Shown piece by piece: positions 32,603 through 43,929 of a stretch of DNA of 62,500 nucleotides. Positions within the stretch are counted from its first letter, which is position 1, and each line of letters opens with the position of its first letter. Made by a program: the position numbers and the translations under genes. The notes under the pieces were generated by a model. That model searched no databases, was not told where the DNA came from, and worked only from the letters and a program-made list of their open reading frames with translations. The stretch comes from Prorocentrum cordatum (Eukaryota > Sar > Dinophyceae > Prorocentrales > Prorocentraceae), in contig CAUYUJ010016893.1 of assembly GCA_963575745.1 (NCBI GenBank), forward strand, positions 696,342 through 758,841, written 5' to 3'.

Positions 32603-33070
32603 CCACGCCACCTGGAATCTTCGGCAGGGTCGCCCCGGAGGCCACCCAGGGCCTCCCTGGACGGGCCGGGGTCGCCTCGGGCCAGGGCCACCGCCGGCAG
32701 CCTTCGGCCCCGGACCTCAGATCGCGCTCCCTCGGGGGGCGCACCAGGTCCACCTCCCGCGCCGTGCGGCCGGGGGTCGCGGGCGGGTGCGGCCGCACCT
32801 GGCGCCCGGCGCTGGGCCGATCTTGAAAAAGACATGGGCGGATAAAACAAACAAACAGGCGCCTAACCCCAACCTGTGCGGCACACGGATCTAAATCAGA
32901 GGCAAGCGGGCCTACCTCGCGTTTGACCACCCTCGCCTCCAGACGCGAAGAAAGCGATACAGAGCTACCCATGGGACCGCCCGCAACGGTCAGGCAGCTA
33001 GACGAGGCGGTGCGTGGTATGACTTGGCTTCGCCTGGAAGCGAAAACGGGGCAGGTAATTTCAGAACGCA

Positions 33071-34550
33071 ACTCACAGAAGCTTGTTGTCGCTCCCATTG
33101 CGCCCATAGCGCGCACAATCGTGCGCCAAGCGGACCTTGCGCATCTCCCTCACATGGCGGTATTGGGCACTCTTGGCCGCTTTGGGGCACGAGGTACTTG
33201 AGCGCTAATCGTGTTCGGCGCTGGGCGCTATGGGCGCCATCGAGCGCTACTGGGCGATATGCCCCGATGCCGTTTCAATCCAAGACGAGCGGAAGCTTCC
33301 GTGGCTTACTCTTCAAGGGAGCGTGGTCGGTAATCCACCCCCTCACACTGCAGGCGGCCCGAGGGCGCCGCCGCCAGGGCGGCGCCGCCGCGGAGGGCGC
33401 CGGGGGGCCCGCGGCACCGAGGTCGGACCCGCCCGGGCTCCTCGCTGCGCGCGATGCCAGGGCGCGGGAGAGATGTCTATCCATATCCGTTGCATCTTGG
33501 AGTCTTGGGCCCCCTTCCCAAGACACCCAGGGCGCAGCGGGCATGGATAAACATCTGGGCCCCCGAGGCCCGCTGTGTATCCACATCCATGCGCCACGAC
33601 CTTGTCGCGCCCCCTTCCAGAATGTCCAAGACGCAGTGGATGTGGATGTGCATCTTGCCCGCACAGGGGAGGAGGAGCGAAGGGGCTGGGGGCCTCGACA
33701 CGCTCGCGTCTGGCAAAAACCAACGACGGAAATGGCTGGACGTTTTCTGCCGCCGGGGGCCCCCGCTGGGCCCAAGGACCGTCAAGAAACTGCTCGGGAT
33801 GAAGGACCGGCCCGGGGGAAAGGGTCGGGCCCTCCAGGGACGCCGCACGGGAACGAACGATACACTGGATGCGTGGGGAGGGGCGTCTGGAAGAGGAGCC
33901 ACGAGCTGCAGAGATTGCAAAACTACGCAGGCCAGCCCTCCGGCCAAACCTGGGGCACCCCCGTGGCCGACCCTGGCCCATCCCCTCCGGCCATCCCTGG
34001 CCGGGGCAAGTCTTCCCCCAAACATCCCTGGCCGGGGCAAGTCTTCCCAAAACGTAACGCATGAAAGCGCAGATTCGGATGTCTGCGCGGCTTCCTTGGA
34101 TCGTCGCTGGGCCACGCTTCCTGGCGCGCGGAGCGTGCCAGGGAGCGCCGCGGGAAGCGCCGCCAGGGGGGGGGGGGGGGGGGGGCACGGCGCCGACGTC
34201 GGAATGCCACGCCGCGGACCTCTCCTGCAGCGCATGTTGGCTTAACTGTTCCTCCTCCGAGGGGAAGGGGAGGCAAAGTATTGGGGGGCAACATTGGGGG
34301 GGGACAGGCTCAGGGGGGGATGCATCGACCTGAAATCGGCGATTGGGGGTCGATGCATCCCCCCTGTGCCTATCCCCCCCCATCGTTGCCCCTGAAACAT
34401 GCACCCACGCTGGTCCTGCCCAGGCCAGCCGCGCGCGGTGTTGGGGTCTGGTTGGCGTCATCCTACAAAAAATATTGGCACCTGGCGCCCAGCGCACGGA
34501 CGACTTCTGCAATCCGCAGGTGGTTAGGCGGGCCAGCTCCGCCTCCCGAA
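33071..34550. other. GC-rich stretch without a recognisable gene
   Basis: Two similar imperfect hairpins occupy about 33470-33562 and 33575-33662 (TATCCACATCCATGC facing GCAGTGGATGTGGATGTGC). CCATCCCTGGCCGGGGCAAG occurs at about 33993 and again 35 bp on. A run of 20 G lies at 34166-34185. Long frames on both strands are Pro/Arg/Gly-rich and mutually overlapping, so none is called. Confidence 0.5.
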
Positions 34551-34640
34551 CTTCATCCTCCTCCGCCTCCTCCGCCTCCTCCGCCTCCTGCTCCTCCTCC
34601 TCCTCCTCCTCCTCCTCCTCCTCCTCCTCCTCCGCCGAGG
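34551..34640 (+). repeat. (TCC)n tract
   Basis: CCTCCGCCT grading to pure CTCCTC. Confidence 0.9.
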
Positions 34641-34757
34641 CTGCGCCGCAGCCGGGCTGCGCCGCGGCGTGGAACGGAGGAGCGCCGGGCCAGAGGAGGC
34701 GCTGCACGAGCCAGGCGAACACAACACAACGAGAACTGCGACGACTCCGCCGAGGCC

Positions 34758-35144
34758 CTAGCTGGCGACCTGAAAGCAGAAGACGAGGAGGAGCAGCAGG
34801 AGGCAGGCCAGGATGAGCGGACTCTGCTCGTCAGACGCCCGTGCCTCCTCCACGGCGCCTCTCCCTGCGGGCGGCTGCCGCGACCTCAGCTCCCCGCCCC
34901 TCCTGCCCGCGGTCTCCAACAGCAGCTCCGCCCTGCCCCTCTCCTCCACCTGCGTCCCTCGCGCGGCCCCGACCTTCGCCCCGGCGGGCGTCCGCCGCGA
35001 TGCCTCCTCCCTGGCCCTCTCGCGCGTGGTCTTCAGCAGGAACTCGTCCAGCTCACTCCTCGCCCTCCCCGCCTTGGCCCCGCCGCGCTCCTCCACGGCC
35101 TCTGCCCCGGCCTCTGCCCCGGCCCCCTCGTCGACGGCCGCCAC
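34758..35144 (-). CDS. hypothetical charged helical protein with C-terminal hydrophobic segment
   Basis: 128 codons on the minus strand. The body is rich in Ala, Glu and Arg (for example RSELDEFLLKTTRERAREEA, then VEERGRAELLLETAGRR), which predicts long charged helices. The last 20 residues (LILACLLLLLLVFCFQVAS) are strongly hydrophobic, as in a tail-anchored membrane protein. No family is recognised. The first ATG may not be the true start because the open region continues upstream toward a triplet tract. Composition resembles the minus-strand frames at 40636 and 44660. It could be one exon or a chance frame in biased DNA. Confidence 0.3.
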   Translation of the reverse strand: MAAVDEGAGAEAGAEAVEERGGAKAGRARSELDEFLLKTTRERAREEASRRTPAGAKVGAARGTQVEERGRAELLLETAGRRGGELRSRQPPAGRGAVEEARASDEQSPLILACLLLLLLVFCFQVAS

Positions 35145-35204
35145 CTGGCGGCTTCATAGATGAGGCCAGAGGATGCGTCTGCGACGTGGGGGTGCGGATG
35201 AGGA

Positions 35205-35300
35205 TGAGGATGATGATGATGATGATGATGATGAGGAGGAGGAGGAGGAGGAGGAGGAGGAGGAGGAGCACCTCCTCCTCCTCCTCCTCGTCTCCTCCTA
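35205..35300. repeat. GAT/GAG tract followed by its complement (CTC)n
   Basis: (GAT)9 and (GAG)11 run directly into CAC and (CTC)7, so the GAG and CTC blocks form an inverted repeat that can fold into a hairpin of about 21 bp. Confidence 0.85.
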
Positions 35301-35799
35301 GATGGCCGCTCTGGGCCGCGCCGAATCGCCGGTGCACCATTGGTGCGGCGCGATGCCCTCCGACCCTGTCCTGCTGCGGCCCCTTCGGGGAAGGCCCGGA
35401 GACCTACTCCTCCGCAGCCTTCGCCCGTGCAGACCCGCGCCCCCTTCCCGGGCATCTGGCAGCGTGATGATTTTTTCTGCGCGGCTCCGGAAAGGCCTGG
35501 GCCTCTTCCCGCTGGGCTGGCCTTGTGATGTTCTGGCCTACTTTAGCCTTGATCGCGAAGAAGAATCTGGAGGCCCCGAAAAAGTGTCGAAAGTCAATGG
35601 TTTTCACGTGCCGGGCCCTGGGAGGAGACACTCGTCCGACACTGTTTCGGCACTGTTTCGACACTTTTCCTGGCGCTCGACAGTATTTCTGGGATGCGGT
35701 CCTTAAGTGCGACGGGAGCAACATAAGACTGGCCGTTCATCCTGCCTAGACATCCGCCGAGACGTGTTTGGCAGTCCGCGGCCCCAGGAGCTGCCGCGG
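35301..35799. other. stretch without a recognisable gene
   Basis: Moderately GC-rich. ACACTGTTTCGGCACTGTTTCGACACTTTTCC near 35640 has short internal repeats of (G/C)ACTGTTTCG. No gene-like frame. Confidence 0.45.
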
Positions 35800-35925
35800 A
35801 TGGGTCGCGGTCGGGTCGCGGGTGGGTCGCGGAGTGGGTCGCACGTGGGTCGCGGGCGGGACGCGCGTGTCGCGGGTGGGTCGCGGGTCGGGGGTCGCGG
35901 GTGGGCGGCGGGCCGGGTCGCGAGT
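35800..35925 (+). repeat. GGGTCGCGGGT minisatellite
   Basis: About 12 imperfect units of GGGTCGCGGGT with GGGTCGCACGT-like variants. G-runs at regular spacing make quadruplex formation plausible, which is inference only. Confidence 0.85.
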
Positions 35926-35931
35926 GGGACG

Positions 35932-36042
35932 ACGACAACAACAACAACAACAACAACCAACAACCAACAACCAACAACCAACAACCAACAACCAACAACC
36001 AACAACCAACAACCAACAACCACAACAACAACAACAACAACA
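35932..36042 (+). repeat. (ACA)n and heptamer (CCAACAA)n tract
   Basis: ACAACA triplets flank about nine copies of CCAACAA. The heptamer is not the TTTAGGG telomere repeat. Confidence 0.9.
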
Positions 36043-36249
36043 ATCACTTTACCCGAACGCTCAGTGTTCTCACCAGTGCCAGGGTTTTCATGCGACGCCA
36101 GCCAATACCCCCACTTTGTGGGGGGGCAGTGCAAGCTCTACCAAATATCCACACGACTCTTCGCCACCACCCACACCCAGCTTCCCGCCCTATGACGTTC
36201 GGACACTTCACTTCGTGGCCTGCGGACGACCGTGGCTACTACACTGGCG

Positions 36250-36350
36250 TGGAGTACACACCCACAGAAGTTGTTAAGCCTACGTTCGTACACCCACAGA
36301 AGTTGTTAAGCCTTGTTAACCCACAGAAGTTGTTAAGCCTTCCACAGAAC
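36250..36350 (+). repeat. three copies of CCCACAGAAGTTGTTAAGCC
   Basis: Copies begin near 36261, 36292 and 36321. A short ATGATACAC repeat follows at 36365-36400. Confidence 0.88.
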
Positions 36351-36478
36351 ATCTGTTGCATATGATGCATATGGTACATGATACACATGATACACATGAT
36401 ACGTACTCACAAGATAGTTGATCACATCTTTAGGGCAAATTCCTGAGGGATGTGGGAATACACAAGAGAGAGAGGATA

Positions 36479-36682
36479 TGGTTGTCCCGATGGTTGTCTC
36501 GATGGTTGTCCCGATGGTTGTCCTGATGGTTGTGGTTGTCCCGATCGTTGTCCCGATGATTGTTCCGATGGTTGTCCTGATGGTTGTGCTTGTCCCGATC
36601 GTTGTCCCGATGACTGTCCCGATGATTGTCCCGATGGTTGTCCCGATGGTTGTTCCGATGGTTGTCCCGATGGTTGTCCTGT
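36479..36682 (+). repeat. 12-bp minisatellite ATGGTTGTCCCG
   Basis: About 17 units with C/T and G/T variants. Because 12 is a multiple of 3, the plus strand reads as a CPDGCPDG-type peptide and the minus strand as HRDNHRDN. Both are repeat products. Confidence 0.92.
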
Positions 36683-36719
36683 TGGGTCCTCACGGCGGGC
36701 TCTTGGGGCCTCTTGAAGG

Positions 36720-36860
36720 CCTCCTGGGGCAACCTATGGCGCAACCAGTAGGGGGACGTTTTATTCTCGGCGGCCGAGGGCGCAACCTATGGCGCAACCA
36801 ATAGGGGGACGTTTTATTCTCGGCGGCCGAGGGCGCAACCTATGGCGCAACCGCAAGGGA
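36720..36860 (+). repeat. tandem ~53-bp units GCGCAACCTATGGCGCAACC
   Basis: Starts near 36726, 36779 and 36832. Each unit includes TAGGGGGACGTTTTATTCTC and GGCGGCCGAGG. Confidence 0.9.
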
Positions 36861-37420
36861 TTGTGGCCCCTGGCAGGCGCGCGAACCCCGTTGCAAGAGC
36901 GTGCGAAAGTAGCTCGCGCGAGCTCATGTAACATAAATGTTGGAAAACCATTGGTTTTTTAGGATTCGGACAGCGCGCGCGGGTAGAAATTTTGAAAAGT
37001 CGTGCAGGTGTTTTTCGAGGACCTACGGTGCGATTCGTGTGATTTTATGATGCGCGGTGCTAAAATTCTTAAGAAGCCCAATGGTTTTTGGAGATTTCGG
37101 CGTGCGCGCGCGAAGAAAAAACGAATGTGTCCCGCATGGTATTATTTGACAGGGATGATGGCCCTGGCAGGTGCGCAACCGTTGTCGCAGAAGTTCGAAA
37201 AAGTTGCTCGCAAAAGCCCGTTTGACAGAAATGTTTAAAAAGTGTTGGGTTTCCTACGAATCCGCAAGAGCGCGCGGGATGAGATTTTGACATTTTTTGT
37301 TGAAAAACCATTGGTTTTTTGATGTTTTTATGTTAAAATCGCTGCGAACACTAAGGTTTTGGAAGGATTTCGTCTTGCGCGCGCGAATGTCCACTTTACC
37401 TTATTTTTTGCAAGGGATTC
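36861..37420 (+). repeat. two diverged ~280-bp units
   Basis: GGCCCCTGGCAGGCGCGCGAA to AAAAACCATTGGTTTTTTAG (36863-36962) has a diverged counterpart at 37160-37260. (A)CCATTGGTTTTTT recurs at 36950, 37078 and 37308, always followed by a (G/T)GCGCGCG-containing block. Confidence 0.65.
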
Positions 37421-37624
37421 TTGAAATTTGATTATATTAGAACAAGAAATGTCATTTTCTATTGTTTTTTGCAAGGGAAAGCGGATTACAACAAAACAAC
37501 CGGATCCTGTACACACCCTCTTTTCTGAGGCTTCCTCACGAAAATGATGAAAATGTAGCTGCGGCCTAGGCGGCGCAGGGGGGGCGCGCACCAGGGGGCC
37601 CAACAATAATTATTCTTTAGCATA

Positions 37625-38397
37625 AATAATGTTCAACAACAACAGCGACAACGACAACGACAACGACAACGACAATGACAACGACAACAACAACAATCAT
37701 CTAAAGAATGTTCGCTCCTATCTGCTCACGTGTCAACCAATACGAATATCCCAAACCCTCGGTACCCGCCTTCGTCGTTTTCGATCGTACCCCCTTGGGG
37801 GTATATCTTCCTTACCTGCCACGTGCATGTAGTGCAGCCCCTGAAACAAGGGAAGGGAAGACGGGTGGAAGGGGGAGGCAGAAGAATGGAGCACGAGAGA
37901 AATTCGCAGGAGGGGGGCAAGGATCAGAAAACAAGTGGTAGAACCAGACGGGCAGATCTGGTGGGCAGACCCATAGCGGGCAGGTCGGGAAGGCGGGCCC
38001 AGGCGACCAGGGCGAGCAGGCGGGTTGCTGAAGCGTGGGTCCTGCATGAAGCGCGAGGAAGTCTCAAGCGATACCCAAGTAAATCTTGAGAAAAGCCAGA
38101 GCGAGAGCGTGATTCCTGAGCGCCTTGGGCGCATCGTCTGAATAAATTGCAATGACGTACCAGGCGAGAGCGCGATTCGCATACAAATGGTGAGAAAGTC
38201 CCGCGTGAGAGCGCGATGTGGGAATACATTGTGAGGAAGTATCAGGCGGGAGCCGCTGTTGTTGTAAACCAGCGGCCAGGGGCACAGTTTGAGCCTAGTG
38301 ACTCTCCCTGATAAAGAGCAGGGTGCGAGCCCCGGGGGAAGCATTTCAATTGAAAAATACAATGGTCACCGGAGGGGGGATCAACAATACTTATTTT
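37625..38397 (+). repeat. ~0.8-kb interspersed repeat, copy A
   Basis: Begins with a CAACGACAACGAC stretch, then GTTCGCTCCTATCTGCTCAC, CCCAAACCCTCGGTACCCGC, a small ACCCCC-TT-GGGGGT hairpin and CAGCCCCTGAAACAAGGGAA. Degenerate GAGAGCGCGATT units follow. No coding region. Copy B follows directly. Confidence 0.87.
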
Positions 38398-38514
38398 TCA
38401 GTAATGAGACGTCAACAACAAAAGCAACAAAAACAACGGCAGCAGCAGCAACAACGGCATCAGCAGCAACACCATCGACAACAACAGCAACAACAACTAC
38501 AACACCAAAAGCAG

Positions 38515-38546
<32 letters not shown>

Positions 38547-39236
38547 ACCGTATTAAGACTGTTCGTTCTGATACGCTCGCGTGCCATTTAACGCGTATAT
38601 CCCAAACCCGCGGTACCCGCCCTCTTAGTCTTTGATCGCACCCCCATTAAGGGGTGTATATTTCCGACGTGCAGCGTAAATACCGTGCAGCCCCTACGGC
38701 AGGGGAAGAGAAGACGTATGGAAGGGAGGGACAAGTAGAGAGAGAGAGAGAGTAGCAGGAGGGGGCTAGGAGCAGAACACACGTGGCAGAACCAGACGGG
38801 TAGATCGGGCGGTTAGACTCTAACGGGCGGGCTCGCAGGGCGGGCCCAGGCAGGCGGGCTGCTGAAGCGTGCGTCCTACAGGAAGCGCGGTGAGGTCTCG
38901 AGCAATAGTGCGCTTCGCAAGTACGTCATAAGGAAATCCAGAATGAGACCGTGCTTCCTGAGAGTTGGGAGCACGGCGCCGCCGAAGCGAGAGCGCGATT
39001 TCTGCATCAATTATGAAGAACTCCAGCGCGAGAGCGCGATTTTGAAATAAGTTGTGAGGGAGTGTGGATCGGGTCAGGAGCCGCTGTTGTTGTAAATCGA
39101 CGGCCAACACCACAGTTTGGGGATCCCAGACTTTCTTCTCTTACTAAAACAAAGTGCGAACCCCAGGAGGAGCACTTTGATTGAAAAACGCAATGGTCAC
39201 CGAAGGGGGGATCAACAAGAATCAATCTTGAAAAAT
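38398..39236 (+). repeat. ~0.8-kb interspersed repeat, copy B
   Basis: Starts with CAACAACAAAAGCAACA and a long CAG/CAA tract, then the same landmarks as copy A in the same order (TCCCAAACCCGCGGTACCCG, CAGCCCCTACGGCAGGGGAA, GAGAGCGCGATT). Tandem to copy A. Confidence 0.87.
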
Positions 39237-39429
39237 TAAGAATTCAACAACGACAGCGCAATAACAAAATTCGCACGGCGAGCCTCACCTCAGCCACGCA
39301 CCCAGAGACAGTGAACGACCGCTCGGCCCCCTCACCCTGACCAGGTCGCCAGACACCTGGGTGAGTCATTTTCTGAAAACTCGATGATCCTCCCAAGTTT
39401 TTGAATAGTTTTCGTCGTCATCGGTGTCG

Positions 39430-39478
39430 TCGCCGCCACCGCCACTGCCACCGCCGCCGCCGCCGACGCCGCCGACGC

Positions 39479-39526
<48 letters not shown>

Positions 39527-39535
39527 CCCCTTCAA
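39430..39535 (+). repeat. (GCC)n/(GTC)n triplet tract
   Basis: CCGCCACCGCC grading into (GTC)15. A shorter GAG tract lies at 39785-39840. Confidence 0.9.
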
Positions 39536-40105
39536 GGTCGGTGGCGCCGGCCCTAAGGCTTTCGCACTACCAGGCCGTCGGAGACCTGTGTGATTCGCGC
39601 CTTGCCTGCCTTGGGGCCCCGTCGAAGGCCTCCAGAAGCCGAAAGCTGCCAAAAGCCCAGAGCCGTGATTCTGCCACGGCGCGAGGGTGTCAGGGCTCCG
39701 CAGCCGCTGCCCTTAGAGACCTGGAGACCTTCGGAAGAGAGGAAGGGGGAGAGGCCATGAGCAGGGGGTTCGTACAATCTTTTCGGGAGGAGGATGGGGA
39801 GGAGGAGGAGGAGGAGGAGGAGGAGCAGGAGGAGGAGGGAGCGCGGCTATCAGGGTTCGACACTTCGGCTATGCAAAACCAGAGTGCGAGTCAGAGAATC
39901 GCCAGGAAGACCCAGGACTACGCAGAAGCCGACCTGCAGTAGGCAAATTCATGCAGTGAACCGTGGCATGGGAGGAAGGTACACGCGGGGGACAAACAGA
40001 ATGGCACCAGGAACTACCCGTGAAAATGACAGGGGGGTTCGTGCATGTATTTTGTTTCGCGATACTGCCCGAGACTGGCCCCGCGACCCCTCCCCCTCAC
40101 CACCA
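39536..40105. other. stretch without a confident gene
   Basis: A plus-strand frame through 39540-39942 has a mixed composition (RLSGFDTSAMQNQSASQRI) around a short poly-Glu run. No domain is recognisable and no start or splice site stands out. Confidence 0.35.
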
Positions 40106-40198
40106 CTGGTCACGTCAAGATTCGCGCCGGCGCCGTCTGGGAATTTGCCATTCCCAAGCTTTCCCACACGGCGCCAGCGCGAATGGTGACGTTACCAG
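40106..40198. repeat. 93-bp inverted repeat (fold-back)
   Basis: CTGGTCACGTCAAGATTCGC plus CGGCGCCGTCTGGGAAT pairs imperfectly with ATTCCCA and CACACGGCGCCAGCGCGAATG plus GTGACGTTACCAG. Arms of about 38 nt have about six differences and a short loop. No target duplication was identified. Confidence 0.75.
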
Positions 40199-40635
40199 CC
40201 AACTCCCACCCCCTTGGTCACGCCCGTTAGTGCCAGATAACAAATCGTCTCCAGGGTATCATGGCCCGAAACATGTGCGCGGACGAGGGGCTCAGGCAAC
40301 GCCTTGAAAGACCAAGAAGAAGAGTACGGAGCAGAAGAAGGGGCCATCGAACCTGTGAGATCCCATAGCCTGATCTCATCCACACGCCCCCTGGTCCTCT
40401 TGGGGATCCCTACAGGGTGCGGTGACACACGGCGCGGCGACCTCGAGTCCCAGGAGACCTCCGCGCACGGCCCGTCACCACACGGCCTTGGACCCTGGAG
40501 GCCCCGGCCGGCCCGAGACGCCCTGGGAGCACGGCCCCAGGTCCAAAAGCCCCGAGAGGCCGTGCGGCGACCTCGACGCCCACTGGCTCTCGGCACGGCG
40601 TGGCCACCGCACCGCCCGGGGGCCCCCGAGCAGCC

Positions 40636-40995
40636 TCACGCCCCCCCCCCTCCTCTCCTGTTGGACGCCCTCGAGACCTCCTGCTGCTCCGCGGCCTCCG
40701 CCCGGGCCCCCTCCTCCGCGGCCCCCGCGCCCCCCTCGGCGGCCTCCGCGGCCTCCGCCCACGCCCCCTCCGCCGCGGCCTCGGCCCGCGGCCCCCCCGC
40801 GGCGGCCTCCGCCCCCCCGCCCGCGGCCTCCGCCCGCAAACCCCCCCTGCGGCCGGCCCGGGCGGCCGCGGCCGCCGCCGCGGCGGCCGCGGCCTGGAAG
40901 GCGCCCTCGTCAGCGGCCTCCGCCCGCGCCCTGGATCGGGAGCGGCCAAGAGGGGGGTGTCCAAGAGGGGGGATGCAAATCATGACCGGCGGCAT
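40636..40995 (-). CDS. Ala/Glu-rich helical frame, uncertain
   Basis: 119 codons on the minus strand, dominated by Ala, Glu, Gly and Arg (FQAAAAAAAAAAARAGRRGG, then AEAAEAAEGGAGAAEEGARA). It resembles a low-complexity helix like that at 44660-45247. The start lies inside a dispersed repeat (40950-41115). The plus strand is also open, so the strand is not certain. Low-complexity GC DNA could produce this without selection. Confidence 0.2.
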   Translation of the reverse strand: MPPVMICIPPLGHPPLGRSRSRARAEAADEGAFQAAAAAAAAAAARAGRRGGLRAEAAGGGAEAAAGGPRAEAAAEGAWAEAAEAAEGGAGAAEEGARAEAAEQQEVSRASNRRGGGGA

Positions 40996-41115
40996 GTGCG
41001 CGGCCCAGCGGGGGGGCCAGGGACGTAATGAAATAAGAAGAGGCGCCTCTGGGGAAATATCATGGTCCCCGCCATGATATCCCCCCCCCCCTAGTCATCA
41101 CCCCCTTCTTTTCCG
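40950..41115. repeat. dispersed ~150-bp repeat, copy 1
   Basis: GTCCAAGAGGGG, GATGCAAATCATG, GCATGTGCGCGG, CCATGATATC and TAGTCATCACCCCC recur in the same order at 56727-56893. ATATCATGGTCCCC with CCATGATATC forms a short imperfect palindrome inside. Confidence 0.82.
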
Positions 41116-41152
41116 CCCCCAACCTGGACCAGGCGCGCACCACGGCCCGGGC

Positions 41153-41281
41153 CTCCTCCTGCGGAGGTGCTGACGGCTCGTCGCCGCCGTCGCCGCCGTC
41201 ATCCTCGTCGGCGTCCTCGCCGTCATCCTCGTCCTCGTCGTCGTCGTCGTCGCCGCCGCCTCCTGCGGAGGTGCTGCTGCT
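41153..41281 (+). repeat. GTC/GCC tract bounded by 18-bp direct repeats
   Basis: CCTCCTGCGGAGGTGCTG occurs at about 41157 and again at about 41264, on either side of an 85-bp GTCGTCGCC tract. The 18-mer contains the palindrome CCTCCTGCGGAGG. Confidence 0.85.
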
Positions 41282-43440
41282 TGTGCTTTTGTCTCGGGCC
41301 AGCGAGCCCCGTGGAGGTCCGAGACTCGCGGTTCGAGGATCTTCGTAAATTTGCTTCCCTGGGCCCCTGTGTGGCTTCTTGTTGGGCCAGCTTCAAGAAT
41401 CTGATCCGAAAGCACCCTGGCACAGGTATTTGGGTCGATTGTTGAGCCCACCACCAGACTTCTCCGCGCCTTGCGAAAATCATGCCTGTGCCTCCGGGGG
41501 GGAGGAACGCTGCGACAACAACACGAATTCGGACGCATGGGTCCTTCCATCATGTGGTCTGCCCATCTTGATATGCCGATGCTGCGGCGCGTCCCAGAGG
41601 CATATATGTACGGCTGTGCGTCTGGTTGCTGCGGTTGCTCCCAGCGTGCGTGTGTGACCCCTGACGTTCTGATAAGATACAAGCGCACTCACACACAACT
41701 CATGCGCGTACGTGCGCGCGAATGTGATGACTGCGAAATGTTTAGCCATAAACGGGTTCACGCATGGTGAGAACTGAGAACGTACGGTCAGCGTGGCTTC
41801 TTGTCGGCATGGCGCATGGCGAACGGGGCCAGCGCGTTCTCTCGCGATGTATGGCCTTATGCAATTTGGCGCGATGCGTGACATTTGGCGCGATTGTATA
41901 GACATGGTCAGATGTCCCGAGAAACTGTAACCGCGCGATATACGAAACATCTGACGCGAAGCCAAACCTCGTTCATGATAACTAAGAATGCGTATGTCTC
42001 GCCCTGCACGCATGATCTGACAAGACAGTGGGGAGATCAAATTGCGGGTCTCGCGCGATCTGAACTCATCTCTGAGACGAAGGATGGTACACCGGGAATG
42101 CGAAATCCACATGCGAAGGAGTCAAGTAAAACGGACCTCGACACGTGGTTGAGGCTTTAGCTGTTGAAGAGTACGCGCTCGGAGTATGGTTAACCGTTTT
42201 CTTGAGTCAGGACGTCAGGACTTCATGTGGGCCACGTATTGGATTAGGATCGGGGCAGCACGAGGGTAGGGCTCGGGTTCATTCCAGCGTGCAATTTAAC
42301 TTGCACTTAGTTTCAGGGTTGGGGAAGGGGCTAGGGTAACGGTCAAAGTCCCCCATGGGAACGGCGCGAACTCCCGCTCAGTCCCAACCGCCCCCTCGTC
42401 ACATAACCAGCACCCGGAAAGCAGCATCGGCGGTGGCCGCCAGCTGTTAGACAACCAGTGGGAGCCAGTGCAAACGCCACGTGCACCATGCTCGCGAAGT
42501 GCGCCACGTATGGTAGGTGCACCATGCGCACCAAGTGCAGTGCACCAGGTGCCGAATCTTACAAGGCGCACCCAACTGAGCCATGTGCTTCAGGCGCGCC
42601 AAGAGCGCACAGAGAGCGCCAATTATGCAGTTCGTGTGGCACGCGTGACAACGCACATCGGGCAATCTGCTGGCACCACCAATCCGTGAAAAAAAGCCAA
42701 CGCGAGGAGACGGCATGATGGCCAGCAAGGAGAACACCCTAAGCGTACGTTCTGGCAATCGGTTGGCGTGGACTTGATGGGTATGGTGGGCCAGCCCGCA
42801 ACGACACACACGCTCTCCTGAACGTCCCTGAAAGTACAACCTTGCGGCAGAAGACCCTGAGCAGCTTTACACGTGGACCAGAGAGAGGGGCATAGACGAA
42901 GACGCCTAGAGGGACCACAGTATAGAACACCACCGTGTGGTCGAACATTATGGTGTGTATCATCGAGTGCGCTCTTGTATAACATGATAGGGTATACATG
43001 TTCCTCTAGCATCGCGCATGAGGGCAAGTGGTAGTAAAGCCTGGTCGACCTGGCCTCGTACGAAAACGAAAACTGGCACGAGTACCAAGGGGTGGGGGTA
43101 TGGGGTACGGATCTCGAGCAGGGTTTGAAGATGCATGCAGGGATATGGATACGGTTCGGGATGGGGACGTGGATTGAGGACAAAACAAGAATGGAAAAGC
43201 GGGCTCATAGTAAGAAGATGGAGAACTCAGAAAGACAACGCGAGACGTAGGATAAGGGGTCCAAGGGATACAGGGTAAGGGTAGAGGGCTAGGGCTATGG
43301 AGAAAACTGGAGGCCACAGGAAACAACGGGAGACAACGGCAGACGATGGCGCCCCCCCCGATCGAAACACTACATAGGACCCTTACAGACACGCTTTCCA
43401 GGAAACCAAGCAAGATTTTCGCGTCGCAGTCGAAGCAACC
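41282..43440. other. stretch without a recognisable gene
   Basis: Lower GC than its surroundings. Near 41870 CAATTTGGCGCGATGCGTGA and ATTTGGCGCGATTG repeat. GTGCACCATGC occurs twice near 42480 and 42518. From 42280 onward GGGTAGGG- and AGGGTTGGGG-like strings begin. Frames on both strands are short and show no domain. Confidence 0.45.
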
Positions 43441-43860
43441 AGGGGTCAGCGTTACGATTGAGTGGGTGGTTAAGGTAAGGGTTCAGGTTTGTGCTGGTGC
43501 AAGAGTCAGGGTGTGGATTCGGCTTAGGGATCCTGTTAGGTGGTCGTTAGGGTCAGGGGATAGGGATCGGATAGGGTGTGAATATGGCCAAGGATGGGGC
43601 CTGGGTGCGGTTCGGGTTCATGGTAAGGGGACAGTGGCTGGGTTTGTCCTGGGTTGAGCTGCACTTATAGGGGTATGGCATTGGTCTGGCTGAACGTCAG
43701 AAGTGAGGTTAGGTTCGGGGTTGCGGTTAAGGTCCGGGGTGAAGGTTGAAGTCAGGGTGTGGCTCAGGACGTGGTTGAAATTCAAGGGTAATGTGGGTTT
43801 GGATGTGTGTGAAGATTCGGTTGAGGCGTTTGAGGCTAGGATCAAGATCACGAATTGGGT
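43441..43860 (+). repeat. GT-rich, telomere-like degenerate tract
   Basis: The plus strand is strongly G/T-biased with recurring GGTTAAGG, GTTAGGGTCAGGG, GGTTAGGTTCGGGGTTGCGG and GGTTGAGG. It looks like a degenerate relative of a TTAGGG-type array rather than a functional telomere. The biased open frames (VRVWLRTWLKFKGNVGL) are by-products. Confidence 0.6.
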
Positions 43861-43929
43861 TGGGATCGTGGTACGGAAAATGCTGGGGAATCAGCCACCG
43901 TGCCTTGAGGTACGAATTGGAGTATCCTC

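Larger units (their letters stand above)
31986..33070 (+). mobile_element. second fragment of the 6.45-9.1-kb LINE-like element
   Basis: Positions 32905-33055 match 8955-9105: CCTACCTCGCGTTTGACCAC, then a shared GAGGCG(C/G)GTGG block, GACTTGG and CTGGAAGCGAAA. The fragment carries the third copy of the 162-bp insert in the same orientation. The sequence between is GC-rich, contains a (TCC)n tract at 32488-32600 and has no intact domain. Confidence 0.6.

Noticed and set aside
31329-33116. 595-codon minus-strand frame
   Set aside because: It crosses two (TCC)n tracts, an inverted array and a mobile insert; it is a composite of repeats.
35956-36022. Telomere repeat
   Set aside because: The heptamer is CCAACAA, not CCCTAAA or a known dinoflagellate telomere unit.
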